Shown in pieces: positions 6,561-6,610 of a stretch of DNA of 6,610 bases. Both the position numbers and the translations under genes were made by a program. The stretch's first letter is position 1; each line of letters starts with the position of its first letter. A model generated the notes under the pieces. It saw only the letters and a list, made by a program, of their open reading frames with translations. It was not told the origin of the DNA and did not search any database. This stretch comes from an uncultured Collinsella sp. GTDB lineage: Bacteria > Actinomycetota > Coriobacteriia > Coriobacteriales > Coriobacteriaceae. The stretch is taken from positions 1 to 6,610 of the forward strand of contig URUI01000085.1 of assembly GCA_900551015.1 (NCBI GenBank), read 5' to 3'.

Positions 6561-6610
6561 CTACTCCATGTTCTCTTGGCAGACAACCTCGCGGATGGCT
6601 CGGATGCGGC
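6561..6610 (-). CDS. C-terminal end of an unidentified upstream gene
   Basis: On the minus strand, a frame entering from the window edge reads RIRAIREVVCQENME and stops at TAG (6563-6561), three bases before the tyrA ATG. Third codon positions are mostly G or C, as in the other genes, and the tyrA ribosome binding site GGAG (6567-6564) lies in its last codons. The same tight packing occurs elsewhere in the operon. Fifteen residues are too few to name a family, and I do not recognise them. The other two frames are also open over this short stretch, so the frame choice is inferred. Confidence 0.5.
   Translation of the reverse strand, partial: RIRAIREVVCQENME

Noticed and set aside
1..6610. A novel defence, mobile or regulatory system.
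   Set aside because: Nearly every base is accounted for by conserved aromatic biosynthesis genes and gaps of at most 43 bases. No repeats, transposase, CRISPR-like spacing or RNA gene is visible.
6561..6610. Assignment of the upstream gene tail to an AroH-type chorismate mutase because of the IRAIR residues.
   Set aside because: That pattern resembles the N-terminus of AroH, not its C-terminus, and fifteen residues cannot support a family call.

Overview
The window is a compact, one-directional aromatic amino acid biosynthesis operon. Every gene I can support lies on the minus strand, so transcription runs from high to low coordinates. The DNA is GC-rich (well over 60% by eye) with strong G/C preference at third codon positions. 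The proteins nevertheless carry motif variants I associate with clostridial or Firmicutes-type aromatic enzymes: a GESGS-type EPSP synthase, a GGGHFSGR chorismate synthase and a compact shikimate dehydrogenase. High GC plus these lineages suggests a gut-type actinobacterium of the class Coriobacteriia (Collinsella/Olsenella-like). This is inference, not proof.

Layout in transcription order: the last few codons of an unidentified upstream gene (6610-6561); prephenate dehydrogenase tyrA (6557-5643); 3-dehydroquinate synthase aroB (5606-4500); EPSP synthase aroA (4506-3187); chorismate synthase aroC (3185-2088); bifunctional chorismate mutase/prephenate dehydratase pheA (2044-899); and a shikimate dehydrogenase fused to the start of a shikimate kinase (898-1, cut by the window edge). 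Genes are packed with gaps of 3, 36, -7, 1, 43 and 0 bases, so a single transcript with translational coupling is likely. I see no internal promoter, terminator, RNA gene, mobile element or CRISPR array, and no gene-free stretch longer than 43 bases.

Together the genes provide shikimate-pathway steps 2 (AroB), 4 (AroE), 5 (kinase), 6 (AroA) and 7 (AroC), plus both branches leaving chorismate: PheA to phenylpyruvate and TyrA to 4-hydroxyphenylpyruvate. DAHP synthase (step 1), 3-dehydroquinate dehydratase (step 3), an aminotransferase and the tryptophan genes are not in view. PheA has an ACT domain with a phenylalanine-binding signature; TyrA has none.

I did not find a previously undescribed system. 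The points worth a second look are the dehydrogenase-kinase fusion, substitutions in TyrA and AroA active-site motifs, and short inverted repeats at the ribosome binding sites of the only two genes with real leader gaps.
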